Shown here piece by piece: positions 10,472 through 19,166 of a stretch of 64,000 bases of DNA (position 1 is its first letter; the number at the start of each line of letters is the position of its first letter). Under the pieces are notes generated by a model, which saw only the letters and a list, made by a program, of their open reading frames with translations, was not told the origin of the DNA and did not search any database. Source of the stretch: Ochrobactrum vermis (lineage in GTDB: Bacteria; Pseudomonadota; Alphaproteobacteria; Rhizobiales; Rhizobiaceae); NCBI RefSeq assembly GCF_002975205.1, contig NZ_PCOC01000001.1, forward strand, positions 1,798,001-1,862,000, written 5' to 3'. Position numbers and translations under genes: made by a program.

Positions 10472-10893
10472 CAGTCGGTCTGTAAGCCGGGTTCTGTATG
10501 GCCGGACTTGCGCCCGGCGCGGCAGCCATTCATCTGGGACGGATGTCGCCACCCGCCTCTTGCAACCCACCCGGACGGCTGATCCGGAAACTGATTACCA
10601 GTCCTTGCGAACCGGTGCGCCGTCCCTATTCGGTTTTGCTCCCAATGGGGTTTACCGTGCCGTCTGCATTGCTGCAGACGCGGTGGGCTCTTACCCCACC
10701 CTTTCACCCTTACCCCGTCATCCCTGCCGCTTTGCCAAGCGGTACGGAAGACGGGGCGGTCTACTCTCTGTGGCACTTTCCCTGGGGTCGCCCCCGCCGG
10801 GCGTTACCCGGCATCGTGTTTCCATGGAGCCCGGACTTTCCTCACCTGCCGCCTTTCGGCACATGACAGGCGCGGCTGCCCGACCGACTGACA
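10472..10893 (-). ncRNA. rnpB: RNase P RNA, bacterial class A
   Basis: On the minus strand I read the conserved GAGGAAAGTCCGGGCTCC near the 5' end, the CAGGGAAAGTGCCACAGAGA block in the middle and the terminal CAGAACCCGGCTTACAGAC. The end segments TCAGTCGGTCGGGC and CCGACTGA pair to form helix P1. The length of about 420 nt fits alphaproteobacteria. A T-run (ATTTTTTCCC on the minus strand) just beyond the 3' end marks termination. Confidence 0.96.
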
Positions 10894-10971
10894 GCGCGCA
10901 TATAGCAACGATAGCGAAACAGTGAAACCGAATTTCTCAAAAAATCTGAATGAACTCGAAACAGAAAAGCC

Positions 10972-10998
10972 GACAGTGTTGCCACTGTCGGCTTTCCG
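10972..10998. terminator. Terminator downstream of lytic transglycosylase gene
   Basis: AGCCGACAGTG/CACTGTCGGCT forms an 11-base stem with a TTGC loop. The minus strand continues TTTTCTGTTTC, so it terminates the gene at 11067-11711 and can also work in the other direction. Confidence 0.8.
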
Positions 10999-11066
10999 TT
11001 CACATCAGGCGGCCTGTACTCTACGCGACCGCCGACGCAAATCTGTAATCGCATCCTGAAAATGAA

Positions 11067-11711
11067 TCAGAGAGCGCTCATATAGGCCTTAACCGAGCTG
11101 CAATACTTTGCAGAGGTCGGGTTCATGCGCTTGGCACCATGACCGGCATTGTACTTCAGGATTGTGCCGCAGGTGCTTCCACCGCCGAGCTTCTGCGCCA
11201 TGGCAAGATATTTCATGCCGAACTGGATGTTCGTGGAAGGCTCGTAGAGGCCCTTGGCGGAACCCGTATAGCCGAGACCACGTGCAGTCGAGAGCTTGAT
11301 CTGCATCAGGCCGATTTCACCAGCCTTGCCGCGCACGTTCGGCTGGAAGTTGCTTTCGTGACGCACAACTGCATGAGCAAGCGCTGAGGGCACACCATAG
11401 GTCGATGCATAACGGTTGATGATGGTGGAATAGTTACCGCCACTCTTGGCGCTCCGGGCAGTCTTGTCTTTCGACTGCGAACGCTTGCCGGTGGAACCTT
11501 TGGTGGCAGGTGCCGCACGGCGGCTGACGATCGATGCCTTCTTCGGCGCTGTGGTTGGCTTTTCCGCCTCGGCAGTCTTGTTCTGCTGGCGTGCCTTGAG
11601 GAGAGCTGCGAGGTTGGTCGGTTCAGATGAAGGGGCACTCAGTGCTGGATTCAGGCCAAACGAACTCATCGCGCCAACAAGGGCGCAAACAACAACAAAA
11701 TTTATTTTCAT
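11067..11711 (-). CDS. Secreted lytic transglycosylase (SLT family 1)
   Basis: Periplasmic enzyme of 214 residues that probably cleaves the glycan backbone of peptidoglycan. An N-terminal signal peptide (MKINFVVVCALVGAMSSFG...ALSA, about 1-26) is followed by a low-complexity Ala/Lys/Thr linker and a C-terminal SLT domain from about residue 97. The domain shows the catalytic glutamate in VVRHESNF and the EIGLMQI and YNAG motifs of goose-type transglycosylases. It is monocistronic with a terminator. Small SLT proteins of this kind also serve as secretion-associated lysozymes, but no secretion genes are nearby. Confidence 0.9.
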   Translation of the reverse strand: MKINFVVVCALVGAMSSFGLNPALSAPSSEPTNLAALLKARQQNKTAEAEKPTTAPKKASIVSRRAAPATKGSTGKRSQSKDKTARSAKSGGNYSTIINRYASTYGVPSALAHAVVRHESNFQPNVRGKAGEIGLMQIKLSTARGLGYTGSAKGLYEPSTNIQFGMKYLAMAQKLGGGSTCGTILKYNAGHGAKRMNPTSAKYCSSVKAYMSAL

Positions 11712-12028
11712 AACCTACCGTCTTGGAACGTTTCTTGTGTCAGACCGCCCGTCTTGGGAGAGACGGCCCTGTTTTTTGATCCCGCCCGATATGAGTTTTG
11801 AAGCCCGTATCCGCTGGGATTGAGCGATGAAGTGGAGGGCAAATGCAGCTGAAGATTGGTTGCAAAAGTAAAATAGTCTTACAGGTTGTAACATTTGTGA
11901 TTCACACAAGGGCAACCGAAACCCTTATAAAAATTCCCTGGTAACCGAGGTAGGTCGGCTTATTTTTTTGAAATCATTACAGAAATACGAATCAACGCTG
12001 AATAGAAAAATTGCCCGCACACACTTGG
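11712..12028. other. Intergenic region, no confident gene
   Basis: AT-rich spacer between two minus-strand genes. A 33-codon frame at 11843-11944 (plus strand, starting MQLKIGCKSK) has GGAGGG four bases before its ATG but no other support. I recognise no regulatory motif. Confidence 0.4.
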
Positions 12029-12835
12029 TCAGGCGGTAACATTTTGCAGCGAAAAAATTAGCTTGTAGAGGGTATCTATAGTAGATACGTCGGCCACCCC
12101 GTCCACATTTTGTGTCCGAAAATGACGCTGAAAGGCCTTAATCACGGTTTCAGTACCTTCATCGAAGACACCCGTGACGGCGATTTCATAGCCATAAAGT
12201 GCCAGCATGGATTGCAAGGCTTCCACCGGTTGGCCTTGTTCGCCACGTGCCAGAAAGCGTCCGCCCCGGACCGGCGTCGGGGCGATATAATGCCCGACAC
12301 CTGCATCGTGGAGCTGTTTCCAGGGGAAGTTATGACCGGGATCGGTCTTGCGCGCCGGTGCGATATCCGAATGGGCCAGAACATTTTCCGGTTTGATGGC
12401 GTGGCGCTCGCATATATCGCGACTGAGGCGGATAACCGCATCGATCTGCGCATCCTTGAAGGCCGGGTAATTTTCAAGATTACCCGGATTGACAATCTCA
12501 ATGCCGATGGAAGCGGAATTGATGTCCGTTTCGCCCTTCCAGAAGCTCTTGCCCGCATGCCATGCGCGCGCATTCTCCGAAACCATCTGCACGACCCGTC
12601 CGTCTTCATGAACAAGGTAGTGCGCGGAAACTTCCATATCCGGCGACTTCAGAACCTGCACTGCCTCTTCTGCAGTCGATAACCCGGTATAATGGAGAAT
12701 GAGAAAGGCAGGCGTCTTGCCGTCACGGCGCGTGCCGAAATTGGGTGAAGGATCAAGCGTCGCACCGGCGAAGTCAGGCCGGTCTAGAGCCAGTTCCTGC
12801 AACAATTCGCTCTCGATTTCGCGCACGCTGCTCAT
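12029..12835 (-). CDS. N-acetylmuramoyl-L-alanine amidase (AmiD-like) with peptidoglycan-binding domain
   Basis: Predicted zinc amidase (Amidase_2 fold) of 268 residues that cuts the MurNAc-L-Ala bond of peptidoglycan or muropeptides. Residues about 30-185 carry the expected zinc and catalytic motifs: LILHYTG, an ARAWHAGKS segment, and AHSDIAPARKTDPG. The C-terminal 70 residues resemble a PG_binding_1 domain (GQPVEALQSMLALYGYEIAVTG...VIKAFQRHFR). No signal peptide is visible, so it may act on recycled muropeptides in the cytoplasm or be exported by another route. Its ATG overlaps the upstream TerB/DnaJ gene by four bases, suggesting coupled translation. Confidence 0.9.
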   Translation of the reverse strand: MSSVREIESELLQELALDRPDFAGATLDPSPNFGTRRDGKTPAFLILHYTGLSTAEEAVQVLKSPDMEVSAHYLVHEDGRVVQMVSENARAWHAGKSFWKGETDINSASIGIEIVNPGNLENYPAFKDAQIDAVIRLSRDICERHAIKPENVLAHSDIAPARKTDPGHNFPWKQLHDAGVGHYIAPTPVRGGRFLARGEQGQPVEALQSMLALYGYEIAVTGVFDEGTETVIKAFQRHFRTQNVDGVADVSTIDTLYKLIFSLQNVTA

Positions 12836-13542
12836 GCAGTCTCCAGATTCTTCTCAATACTTGCCCAAGCCGCGTTTATCGCTGCCAGACGCCTGTTGGC
12901 AATGGTTATGAATTCGAGTGGCAAACCTTCTGCGACCAGCCGGTCAGGATGATGCTCCTTGACGAGCGCAAGATAGCGCTTACGGGCCAGTTCAAAGGAA
13001 ACGCCGCGCTCCAGCCCCAGAATGGCGTAAGGATCGTCAGCACCGCGCTGGACGTGGCGGATCGCGATACGATCGAAGGCAATCTCATCATATCCGAAAA
13101 TATCCGCTACGCCTGCGAGAAAGGTCATTTCCTTTTCGTGTACATAGCCATCGGCGGTGGCGATATGGAAAAGACCGTCGAGAATATCCTCAAGCAGATG
13201 ACAATTGGTCTGTCCTTCGCTGCACAATCCGGCGAGCTGACGCGCATAGGATTCATAGCCTGCAACATCCTGCCTGGCGAGATCGTAAAGTCGCGCGACA
13301 TGCGCCGTTTCCTCTTTCGGCACGGCGAAAATATCCTGAAAGGCGCGGATTTCGTCCTGGGTGACAACCCCGTCCGCCTTCGCCATCTTGGCCGAAAGCG
13401 CGATCATCGCGATAGAGAAAGCCACTTGGCGGCGCGTATCGGCATCACCTTCGAAAACGGTGCGCACGGCTTCGATAACGCCAGAAATGGCATTCGACGC
13501 CACGTAAGTGACAAACTCACCAATGCGAACCCAAATCGACAT
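12832..13542 (-). CDS. TerB-like/DnaJ-domain protein (DjlA-like co-chaperone)
   Basis: Protein of 236 residues with two recognisable parts: a TerB-like helical domain (about 40-150, with acidic KADGVVTQDE and ATADGYVHEKE repeats) and a C-terminal J domain (about 168-232) holding the HPD tripeptide in KEHHPDRLVAEG. The J domain should stimulate an Hsp70 such as DnaK. A weakly hydrophobic N-terminus may associate with the membrane as in DjlA. It overlaps the amidase gene by ATGA, an arrangement that links the pair functionally, perhaps in envelope maintenance (inference). Confidence 0.87.
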   Translation of the reverse strand: MSIWVRIGEFVTYVASNAISGVIEAVRTVFEGDADTRRQVAFSIAMIALSAKMAKADGVVTQDEIRAFQDIFAVPKEETAHVARLYDLARQDVAGYESYARQLAGLCSEGQTNCHLLEDILDGLFHIATADGYVHEKEMTFLAGVADIFGYDEIAFDRIAIRHVQRGADDPYAILGLERGVSFELARKRYLALVKEHHPDRLVAEGLPLEFITIANRRLAAINAAWASIEKNLETA

Positions 13543-13613
13543 GGGTCTTTTCTATAGAATTCCGAATGAACTGAAAACCGTCCGCGCCGGCGAAAGTCGA
13601 AAAAACAACTATT

Positions 13614-13675
13614 TAGAGCATTTACAGCAAAAGTGCGAAGCGGTTTGGCGTAGGATAATGCGTAAAAATAAACAG
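13614..13675. repeat. RIME-like palindromic repeat
   Basis: Begins TAGAGCATTTACAGCAAAAG and ends with TAATGCGTAAAAATAAACAG. The two arms are complementary (AGCATTT against AATGC plus the central GCAAAAGTGCG/CGGTTTGGCG part). It lies between the lipoprotein and the TerB/DnaJ gene. Confidence 0.6.
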
Positions 13676-13727
13676 ATGGAAGGCTGCGGTGCTGGCTTGC
13701 AATATTACCCGGCTTCGCAGTGCAATC

Positions 13728-14096
13728 CTATTGTTGAGGCTCGCGTTCATCGAAGGAACGTTGTGCAGCCGTGGCCGCAGCGGCTCCCGCTGCCTGTGCC
13801 TGCTGATCCGTCTGCCCCACGGATTTTGCCGCAGCAACGGCATTTGTGCGCGCCCGTTCGATGGCTGCAGCCTTGTCCTCAGGACTCACCACGCCGGAAC
13901 TGTCACGAAGCGACTTGACCAGATCGGGGCCTTTTGCAGCGTTTCCACTTTCTGCGGGCTTAACAGGCTGCGACACGGCAGCCGCCCCCTGCTCGCCGCC
14001 ATTGGTTGTTGCAGCGGTCTCTTCGTCTCCCTTGCCGCAGGCGGCAAGTGCAACGAGAACAATAGCAGATATGACGAACAGGAAGTTACGGCTCAT
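13728..14096 (-). CDS. Putative lipoprotein, Ala/Gln-rich
   Basis: No function recognised. The start MSRNFLFVIS is chosen because it puts the lipobox LAAC at a normal distance (Cys at about 22), giving 122 residues; longer in-frame starts at 14105 and 14186 exist. After lipidation the mature protein is a low-complexity, acidic and alanine-rich chain with an AAAIERARTNAVAAAKS helix-like stretch and an acidic/Gln tail. No catalytic motif is present. A second small lipoprotein gene lies upstream on the same strand beyond a strong terminator, so the two are separately transcribed. Confidence 0.65.
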   Translation of the reverse strand: MSRNFLFVISAIVLVALAACGKGDEETAATTNGGEQGAAAVSQPVKPAESGNAAKGPDLVKSLRDSSGVVSPEDKAAAIERARTNAVAAAKSVGQTDQQAQAAGAAAATAAQRSFDEREPQQ

Positions 14097-14337
14097 GACA
14101 AAAGCCATAACCGAACCAAGCCTGCGTTGAAACACGGAAAACGCAGAATGCCCGTCTTTTCCCATTGTGGTTGCTTTAGCGTTCATCTCAAAACCAATTG
14201 GCAAGAATGGCGACCCGGAGACCGGATCGCCACCCAAATGCAGACGCATCATGCGTCACGACTTCGCACCGTTATATCAAGGCGCTAAGATGCTCACGCA
14301 TCACGCCTTGAAAAAGTTCAATCGCCACTCGGGCTTA

Positions 14338-14374
14338 ACCAAAACCCTATGAGCCATACTCATAGGGTTTTGGT
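14338..14374. terminator. Bidirectional terminator after small lipoprotein gene
   Basis: ACCAAAACCCTATGAG (14338-14353) and CTCATAGGGTTTTGGT (14359-14374) form a perfect 16-base stem with a five-base loop, directly after the lipoprotein stop codon. Confidence 0.85.
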
Positions 14375-14375
14375 A

Positions 14376-14585
14376 TTAGTTGGCCGGTGCCGTCCCTGTA
14401 CCCGGCGTCGATGGTGCCGGAGTTGTCGGGGCCGCTGGGGCTGGCGTCGTCGTTGTATCATTATTCGAAGGCGCTGCCGGCGCGGATGGTGCCGGTGCGT
14501 TGCTCGTGTCGTCCTTCTTGTCGTTGCAAGCTGCAAGGCCGAGAAGTGATACGGCGGCGACAGAAGCAATCAGAAACTTCTTCAC
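14376..14585 (-). CDS. Small Pro/Ala/Thr-rich lipoprotein
   Basis: A 69-residue protein with a clean lipoprotein signal (MKKFLIASVAAVSLLGLAAC, Cys at 20) and a mature part made almost only of Pro, Ala, Thr, Asn and Asp (APAPSAP, TTTTPAPAAP). There is a short charged NDKKDD start after the cysteine, an Asp-containing context that could favour inner-membrane retention by analogy with enterobacteria. No domain is recognisable; it is probably a flexible surface or periplasmic peptide. A ribosome binding site (GGAGAG in the minus strand) precedes the ATG. Confidence 0.75.
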   Translation of the reverse strand: MKKFLIASVAAVSLLGLAACNDKKDDTSNAPAPSAPAAPSNNDTTTTPAPAAPTTPAPSTPGTGTAPAN

Positions 14586-14945
14586 GTTGGCTCTCCTTCC
14601 TAGGTTAGGCTCGTTGGCCTAGTTTCAGGCATCAAATGGCAATATTGCCAAACGCCTCTCTCTGTTTCTCCGTGCCTGACCGGTTTGTCCGGTCAATCAC
14701 CTTTTTACGGTCGTTCATCGACACAGAAATCCCGTCGATTGGGACCGTCACACAAAAAAACGGCAGCAGCGCGAAAAAGTTCTCTCAAATAGTCTTACCG
14801 AGCGTAATAAAGCGACAGTATTACAGGCGTATAGCCGCCTCCACAGGGTTTAAAAACCCGCAATTAATTCGTCACGCCCCTGTCATTGGACGATGTTTAA
14901 CTTTGCAAAAGCGAAGTCGGGATTCGAGCATCAGGGGAGCTTTTG
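14586..14945. other. Divergent regulatory region upstream of btaA
   Basis: 360 bases between the divergent lipoprotein and btaA. It holds the Pho-box-like site below and the ribosome binding site GGGGAG before btaA. No protein-like frame was found. Confidence 0.5.
14869..14886 (+). promoter_or_regulatory. Candidate PhoB box upstream of btaA
   Basis: TCGTCAC-GCCC-CTGTCAT: the second half matches the PHO-box heptamer CTGTCAT exactly and the first keeps its GTCA core, with the correct four-base spacer. A weak -10 (GTTTAAC, about 14895-14901) follows. Phosphate-limited induction of bta genes is known in rhizobia; its use here is inferred. Confidence 0.55.
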
Positions 14946-16181
14946 ATGACAGACAGCCCAGCCGGCGACACAATTCTCAAACGTGCAGTGACCCAAAACA
15001 GCGCCCTCTCACGCGCAGGCTTTTCCGAAAGATTGTTCGCCTGGTTGTTCAAAGGGCTGGTTTATCCGCAGATATGGGAAGACCCCGAGGTTGATATGGC
15101 GGCCCTGGCTATTGAGCCAGGACATCGCATCGTCACCATCGCTTCCGGTGGATGTAACGCCATGTCCTATCTGACCGCTGATCCGGCACGTGTAGAGGCC
15201 GTTGATCTCAATCAGGCACATGTCGCCTTCAACCGGCTGAAACTTGCCGCCATCAAGAACCTGCCCGATTACGATACGTTCTACCGGTTCTATGGAAAAG
15301 CCGACGACAAGACCAATCTTGCCGCCTACAAGCATTTCATCCGCCCGCATTTGGACGGCGAAAGTCGCGCTTATTGGGAAAAGCGCAAATGGAATGGCCG
15401 CCAGCGTATTTCCATTTTCTGGCGTGACCTCTATCGCCACGGCTTGCTCGGAGTCTTCATCGGCATGGGCCATCGTGTGGCGCGGCTCTACGGGATCGAT
15501 CCGCGCGACATATTGAAGGCGCGCACGATGGAAGAACAACGCAGCTTCTTCGATACAGCGCTTGCGCCGCTCTTCGAAAAACGCATGGTGCGCTGGGCCA
15601 CGGCCCGCAAATCATCCCTTTTCGGACTAGGCATACCACCCCAGCAATATGATGCCCTTGCCACCGCCGGAAACGGCGACATGGCGCTTGTTCTGCGCAG
15701 CCGTCTTGAGAAGCTGGCTTGCGGCTTCCCCCTCACCGATAATTATTTCGCCTGGCAGGCATTCGGACGTGGCTATAGCGGCAATGAGGAAACAGGCCCC
15801 CTTCCGCCCTATCTGTCGCGCTCCAATTTCGAAACAGTGCGGGTACGCGCCGATCGAATGACCGTACAGAACGCGAGCTATACCGACTTTCTCGCTGCCA
15901 AGCCTGCCGCTTGCGTAGACCGCTACATTCTGCTGGATGCGCAGGACTGGATGAATGACGAGCAGCTCAATGCGTTGTGGAGCGAGATCACGCGTACGGC
16001 AGCACCAAATGCACGTGTCATCTTCCGTACCGCCGCAGAAGCGAGCCTGCTTCCGGGACGAGTGGCGCCGCAAATTCTGGATCGCTGGGAGTATCAAGCA
16101 GCTGAATCCCGCACCCTGCACGACCGCGACCGCTCGTCGATTTATGGCGGGTTCCACCTTTATACCCTGAAGGATGCCTGA
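14946..16181 (+). CDS. btaA: S-adenosylmethionine:diacylglycerol 3-amino-3-carboxypropyltransferase
   Basis: BtaA (DUF3419) transfers the 3-amino-3-carboxypropyl group of SAM to diacylglycerol, making diacylglycerylhomoserine, the first step of the phosphorus-free betaine lipid DGTS. The 411-residue protein has a SAM-binding pattern near residues 50-85 (RIVTIASGGCNAMSYL, then VEAVDLNQAHVAF), the YPQIWEDPEVD segment typical of the family, and a C-terminal HDRDRSSIYGGFHLY block. GGGGAG precedes the ATG by six bases; the TTG just before it is less likely. It is followed one base later by btaB and preceded by a Pho-box-like site, fitting a role in phosphate-saving lipid replacement. Confidence 0.9.
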   Translation: MTDSPAGDTILKRAVTQNSALSRAGFSERLFAWLFKGLVYPQIWEDPEVDMAALAIEPGHRIVTIASGGCNAMSYLTADPARVEAVDLNQAHVAFNRLKLAAIKNLPDYDTFYRFYGKADDKTNLAAYKHFIRPHLDGESRAYWEKRKWNGRQRISIFWRDLYRHGLLGVFIGMGHRVARLYGIDPRDILKARTMEEQRSFFDTALAPLFEKRMVRWATARKSSLFGLGIPPQQYDALATAGNGDMALVLRSRLEKLACGFPLTDNYFAWQAFGRGYSGNEETGPLPPYLSRSNFETVRVRADRMTVQNASYTDFLAAKPAACVDRYILLDAQDWMNDEQLNALWSEITRTAAPNARVIFRTAAEASLLPGRVAPQILDRWEYQAAESRTLHDRDRSSIYGGFHLYTLKDA

Positions 16182-16182
16182 T

Positions 16183-16875
16183 ATGTCGCGCAGCCCATGG
16201 AGCGTTCAGGGCGTAGACCATGCCAACCTCATGGATCGGGTCTATCGCCGTCAGCGGCACTTCTACGACGCCACGCGCAAATACTACCTTCTGGGTCGCG
16301 ACCCCATGATCGCAGGGCTGGCCGTCCCCAAGGATGGCACAGTTCTGGAGATCGGCTGCGGCACCGGTCGCAATCTGGTGAAAGCAGCAGAACACTATCC
16401 CGATGCAAAATTCTTCGGCATCGATATCTCCGCTGAAATGCTGGATACGGCGCGCCGGGCGGCAGAGCGTGCAGGCATCGAAAATCGCATCCGGCTTGAT
16501 CGTGCGGATGCAGCCCAGTTCGACCCGGAGCAGCTGTTCGGGCAAACCGGCTTCGATCGGATTTTCATCTCCTATGCCGTATCGATGATCCCGCAATGGC
16601 AGTCGGTCATTCGTGAAAGCATCCGGCATCTCAATGCTGGCGGAGAGTTGCACATTGTCGATTTCGGCGATCAGGCACGCCTGCCGCGCTGGTTTGGGAA
16701 CGCCCTCTTCAAGTGGCTTGAATGGTTCCATGTCACACCGCGTCGTGACCTGTTCCCAGTTTGCGAACAACTCGCACATGAACGCAGCGCAATCACTGAG
16801 AAGCGCATTCTTTATCGCGGTTTTGCCTGGATAGCGGTCATTCGTTCGACAACGTCGCCCCTGGCCGTAGATTAA
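16183..16875 (+). CDS. btaB: Diacylglycerylhomoserine N-methyltransferase
   Basis: BtaB methylates diacylglycerylhomoserine three times with SAM to give the betaine lipid DGTS. The 230-residue class I methyltransferase has motif I VLEIGCGTGRN near residue 50, an acidic motif II (FFGIDISAEML) and a C-terminal HVTPRRDLFP segment. The start at 16183 is preferred over the in-frame ATG at 16174 because GAAGGA is eight bases upstream of it. It begins one base after the btaA stop, so the pair is clearly an operon. BtaA and BtaB are separate enzymes here, as in other alphaproteobacteria. Confidence 0.89.
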   Translation: MSRSPWSVQGVDHANLMDRVYRRQRHFYDATRKYYLLGRDPMIAGLAVPKDGTVLEIGCGTGRNLVKAAEHYPDAKFFGIDISAEMLDTARRAAERAGIENRIRLDRADAAQFDPEQLFGQTGFDRIFISYAVSMIPQWQSVIRESIRHLNAGGELHIVDFGDQARLPRWFGNALFKWLEWFHVTPRRDLFPVCEQLAHERSAITEKRILYRGFAWIAVIRSTTSPLAVD

Positions 16876-16961
16876 ACACCAATCTTGCCCGCCAGACTGG
16901 TGACGTTCACCTCCGGATCGCGTAACCGTTAGAGGACTGATTCGCGACACGGAACCACTAT

Positions 16962-17795
16962 ATGAACCGTCTGGCCAGCTACAGCCTTCTCGCCCTTGGC
17001 GCTTTATTTCTCTCCGCCTGCACGACGGTGGATTACGACTTTTCCGACGTAAAGAAATCAGGCAGTTCGGTAGCTCGGATCGCACCGCCGTCCGGCTCGG
17101 TTAAGGCCCCGCGTTTTGGTGATCGTGACCCGCACGACTGGACCGGCAAAACGCCATGGCACTATCCGATCCACGGAACAGACGTTTCCAAATATCAGAC
17201 CAACATTGACTGGAGCGCAGCGCGCGCCAGCGGCATTTCCTTCGCCTTCATCAAGGCGACCGAGGGCGGCGACCGCGTCGACGATCGCTTTCAGGAACAC
17301 TGGAACGGTGCGCGTCAGGCGGGTATCGCCCGGAGCGCCTATCATTTCTATTATTTCTGCCGTCCGGCCATCGAACAGGCGCGCTGGTATATCCAGAACG
17401 TGCCGCGTGACCCCAGCGCGCTTCCACCTGTCCTCGACATGGAATGGAACCCGCAATCACCGACCTGCAAGCTACGCCCCAATGCAGCGGTTGTACGCAA
17501 GGAAATGCGCATCTTCCTGCAAGCACTGGAAAAACATTACGGCAAGCGCCCGATCGTTTACACGACGGTCGATTTCTTCGACGACAACGACTTGCGGCAG
17601 ATGGCGGATTACCCGTTCTGGCTACGCTCCGTTGCGGGTCATCCAGACGAGAAATACGGTCCGCATCCGTGGACGTTCTGGCAATATACCGGCACGGGCT
17701 CCATTCCCGGCATCAAGGGCGACGCCGATATCAATGTCTTCGCCGGCGATGCCAATTCGTGGAAAAAGTGGCTGGAAAGCAACAAGGTCCGCTAA
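16962..17795 (+). CDS. GH25 family lysozyme lipoprotein
   Basis: Predicted muramidase of glycoside hydrolase family 25. A lipoprotein signal ends in FLSAC (Cys 20), followed by a linker and the catalytic barrel from about residue 66 to 270. The domain opens with HGTDVSKYQ (D74) and contains the family DxE pair D159-M-E161 in VLDMEWN, with typical FAFIKATEG, AYHFYYF and WQYTGTG blocks. It should be anchored in the envelope and cut MurNAc-GlcNAc linkages in peptidoglycan. It is in the same direction as btaAB and the MltB-type gene downstream, but gaps of 86 and 121 bases suggest its own transcript. Confidence 0.9.
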   Translation: MNRLASYSLLALGALFLSACTTVDYDFSDVKKSGSSVARIAPPSGSVKAPRFGDRDPHDWTGKTPWHYPIHGTDVSKYQTNIDWSAARASGISFAFIKATEGGDRVDDRFQEHWNGARQAGIARSAYHFYYFCRPAIEQARWYIQNVPRDPSALPPVLDMEWNPQSPTCKLRPNAAVVRKEMRIFLQALEKHYGKRPIVYTTVDFFDDNDLRQMADYPFWLRSVAGHPDEKYGPHPWTFWQYTGTGSIPGIKGDADINVFAGDANSWKKWLESNKVR

Positions 17796-17916
17796 CACGG
17801 CACAGTTTGGCAGTTCACACCAAGTTTTGCTTCATTTCCGGGGCTTGTTGGGGCAATAGCTAGAACAATCCCCGAAAGGGAGCCATCTGCTCCCAATCTA
17901 TTAGTGTGAGTTACCA

Positions 17917-19155
17917 ATGAAGTTTTTTGCTTCAGTTATCGCAGCCGCCTTGCTTGCATCGACAACCATGTCCGGTGCACAGGCCGCCGCGTCTCCGGCG
18001 CCTGCTGCGACGCCAACTGAAAACACCGTCAGTCTTCCAAAGCCGGAATGCGAGATCGACTACGGTCAGTGGATGGATAATCTGACCAAGGAAGCCCGCG
18101 ACGCCGGTGTCGGTGAAAAAGGCATCGCCGAGTTGCACAAGGCCGTGCTTGAGCAAAAGGTGCTCGACCGCGACCGCAAGCAGACTGTTTTCAACCTGAC
18201 CTTCACCGAGTTTTCCAAGCGCCTCATTTCAGAAGCGCGCCTGAAGAAGGGCCGTGAAAATCTGGTAAAATATGCCGACGTCTTCAAGAAAGTTGAAGAT
18301 ACTTATGGTGTTCCAGGTCCAGTCCTTGCCGCCTTCTGGGGGCTCGAAACCGATTATGGCGCCATTCAGGGCGATTTCGACACGCTGAATGCCCTCGTCA
18401 CTCTTTCCTATGACTGCCGCCGCCCAGATCTGTTCCGGCCACAGCTGATCGCGCTTCTCAAGCTTTTCGACCAGGGCGTCGTCGATGCAGCGACGACCGG
18501 CGCATGGGCTGGTGAAATCGGCATGATGCAGCTCCTGCCGAAGGATTATCTTGAACGCGGCGTCGATGGCGATGGCGACGGCAAGGTCGATCTGAAGAAC
18601 AGCGTTCCCGACGCTATGATGACAGCAGGGCGCATGATTTCAGAGCTCGGCTGGAAGCGCGGGCAGCCCTGGCTCGAGGAAGTTCGCCTGACCAAGGACC
18701 TGCCTTGGGAGGAAGCGATCCGTACCAACCGCAAGCCGCATTCCTGGTGGGCGCAACAGGGCGTTGTGGGGCTCAATGGTCCGCTCGGCCCGGATGATGG
18801 CGATGCGTCTCTTCTGCTGCCACTGGGCCGCAAGGGACCGGCTTTCCTGTCCTATCCGAACTTCGACGTGTTCGTGGAATGGAACAAATCCATCGTCTAC
18901 GCCACGACGGCTGCTTATTTTGCAACCCGTCTGGCTGGTGCTCCAGCCTTCGATCCGGGCAACCCGGTTCCAGGTCTGACGCAGGACCAACTGAAGGATT
19001 TGCAGACGAAGCTCCAGGCCCGCGGTTACGACATGGGTGGAAAGATCGACGGTGTCTTCGGACTCCTGACCCGCGATGCCGTACGCGCTGAGCAGATGCG
19101 CCTTGGAATGCCGGCCGATTCCTGGCCAACTCAGGAGCTGCTGGACAAGCTCTGA
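17917..19155 (+). CDS. Lytic murein transglycosylase, MltB family, with C-terminal PG-binding domain
   Basis: Periplasmic transglycosylase of 412 residues. A signal peptide (cleavage after SGAQA, about residue 24) is followed by an SLT_2 domain with the presumed catalytic glutamate in FWGLETDYGAIQG and the GEIGMMQLLP and DGDGDGKVDLKNSVPDA segments of MltB relatives. The last 60 residues (LTQDQLKDLQTKLQARGYDMGGKIDGVFG) form a PG_binding_1 module. A GGGAGC/GCTCCC hairpin at 17878-17894 lies in the leader. It follows the GH25 lysozyme, making a local pair of glycan-strand hydrolases. Confidence 0.92.
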   Translation: MKFFASVIAAALLASTTMSGAQAAASPAPAATPTENTVSLPKPECEIDYGQWMDNLTKEARDAGVGEKGIAELHKAVLEQKVLDRDRKQTVFNLTFTEFSKRLISEARLKKGRENLVKYADVFKKVEDTYGVPGPVLAAFWGLETDYGAIQGDFDTLNALVTLSYDCRRPDLFRPQLIALLKLFDQGVVDAATTGAWAGEIGMMQLLPKDYLERGVDGDGDGKVDLKNSVPDAMMTAGRMISELGWKRGQPWLEEVRLTKDLPWEEAIRTNRKPHSWWAQQGVVGLNGPLGPDDGDASLLLPLGRKGPAFLSYPNFDVFVEWNKSIVYATTAAYFATRLAGAPAFDPGNPVPGLTQDQLKDLQTKLQARGYDMGGKIDGVFGLLTRDAVRAEQMRLGMPADSWPTQELLDKL

Positions 19156-19166
19156 GTAACAATGAG

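Noticed and set aside
10471..10925. Several overlapping ORFs on both strands across 10.47-10.93 kb
   Set aside because: They lie over the RNase P RNA gene, whose conserved sequence blocks explain the region fully.
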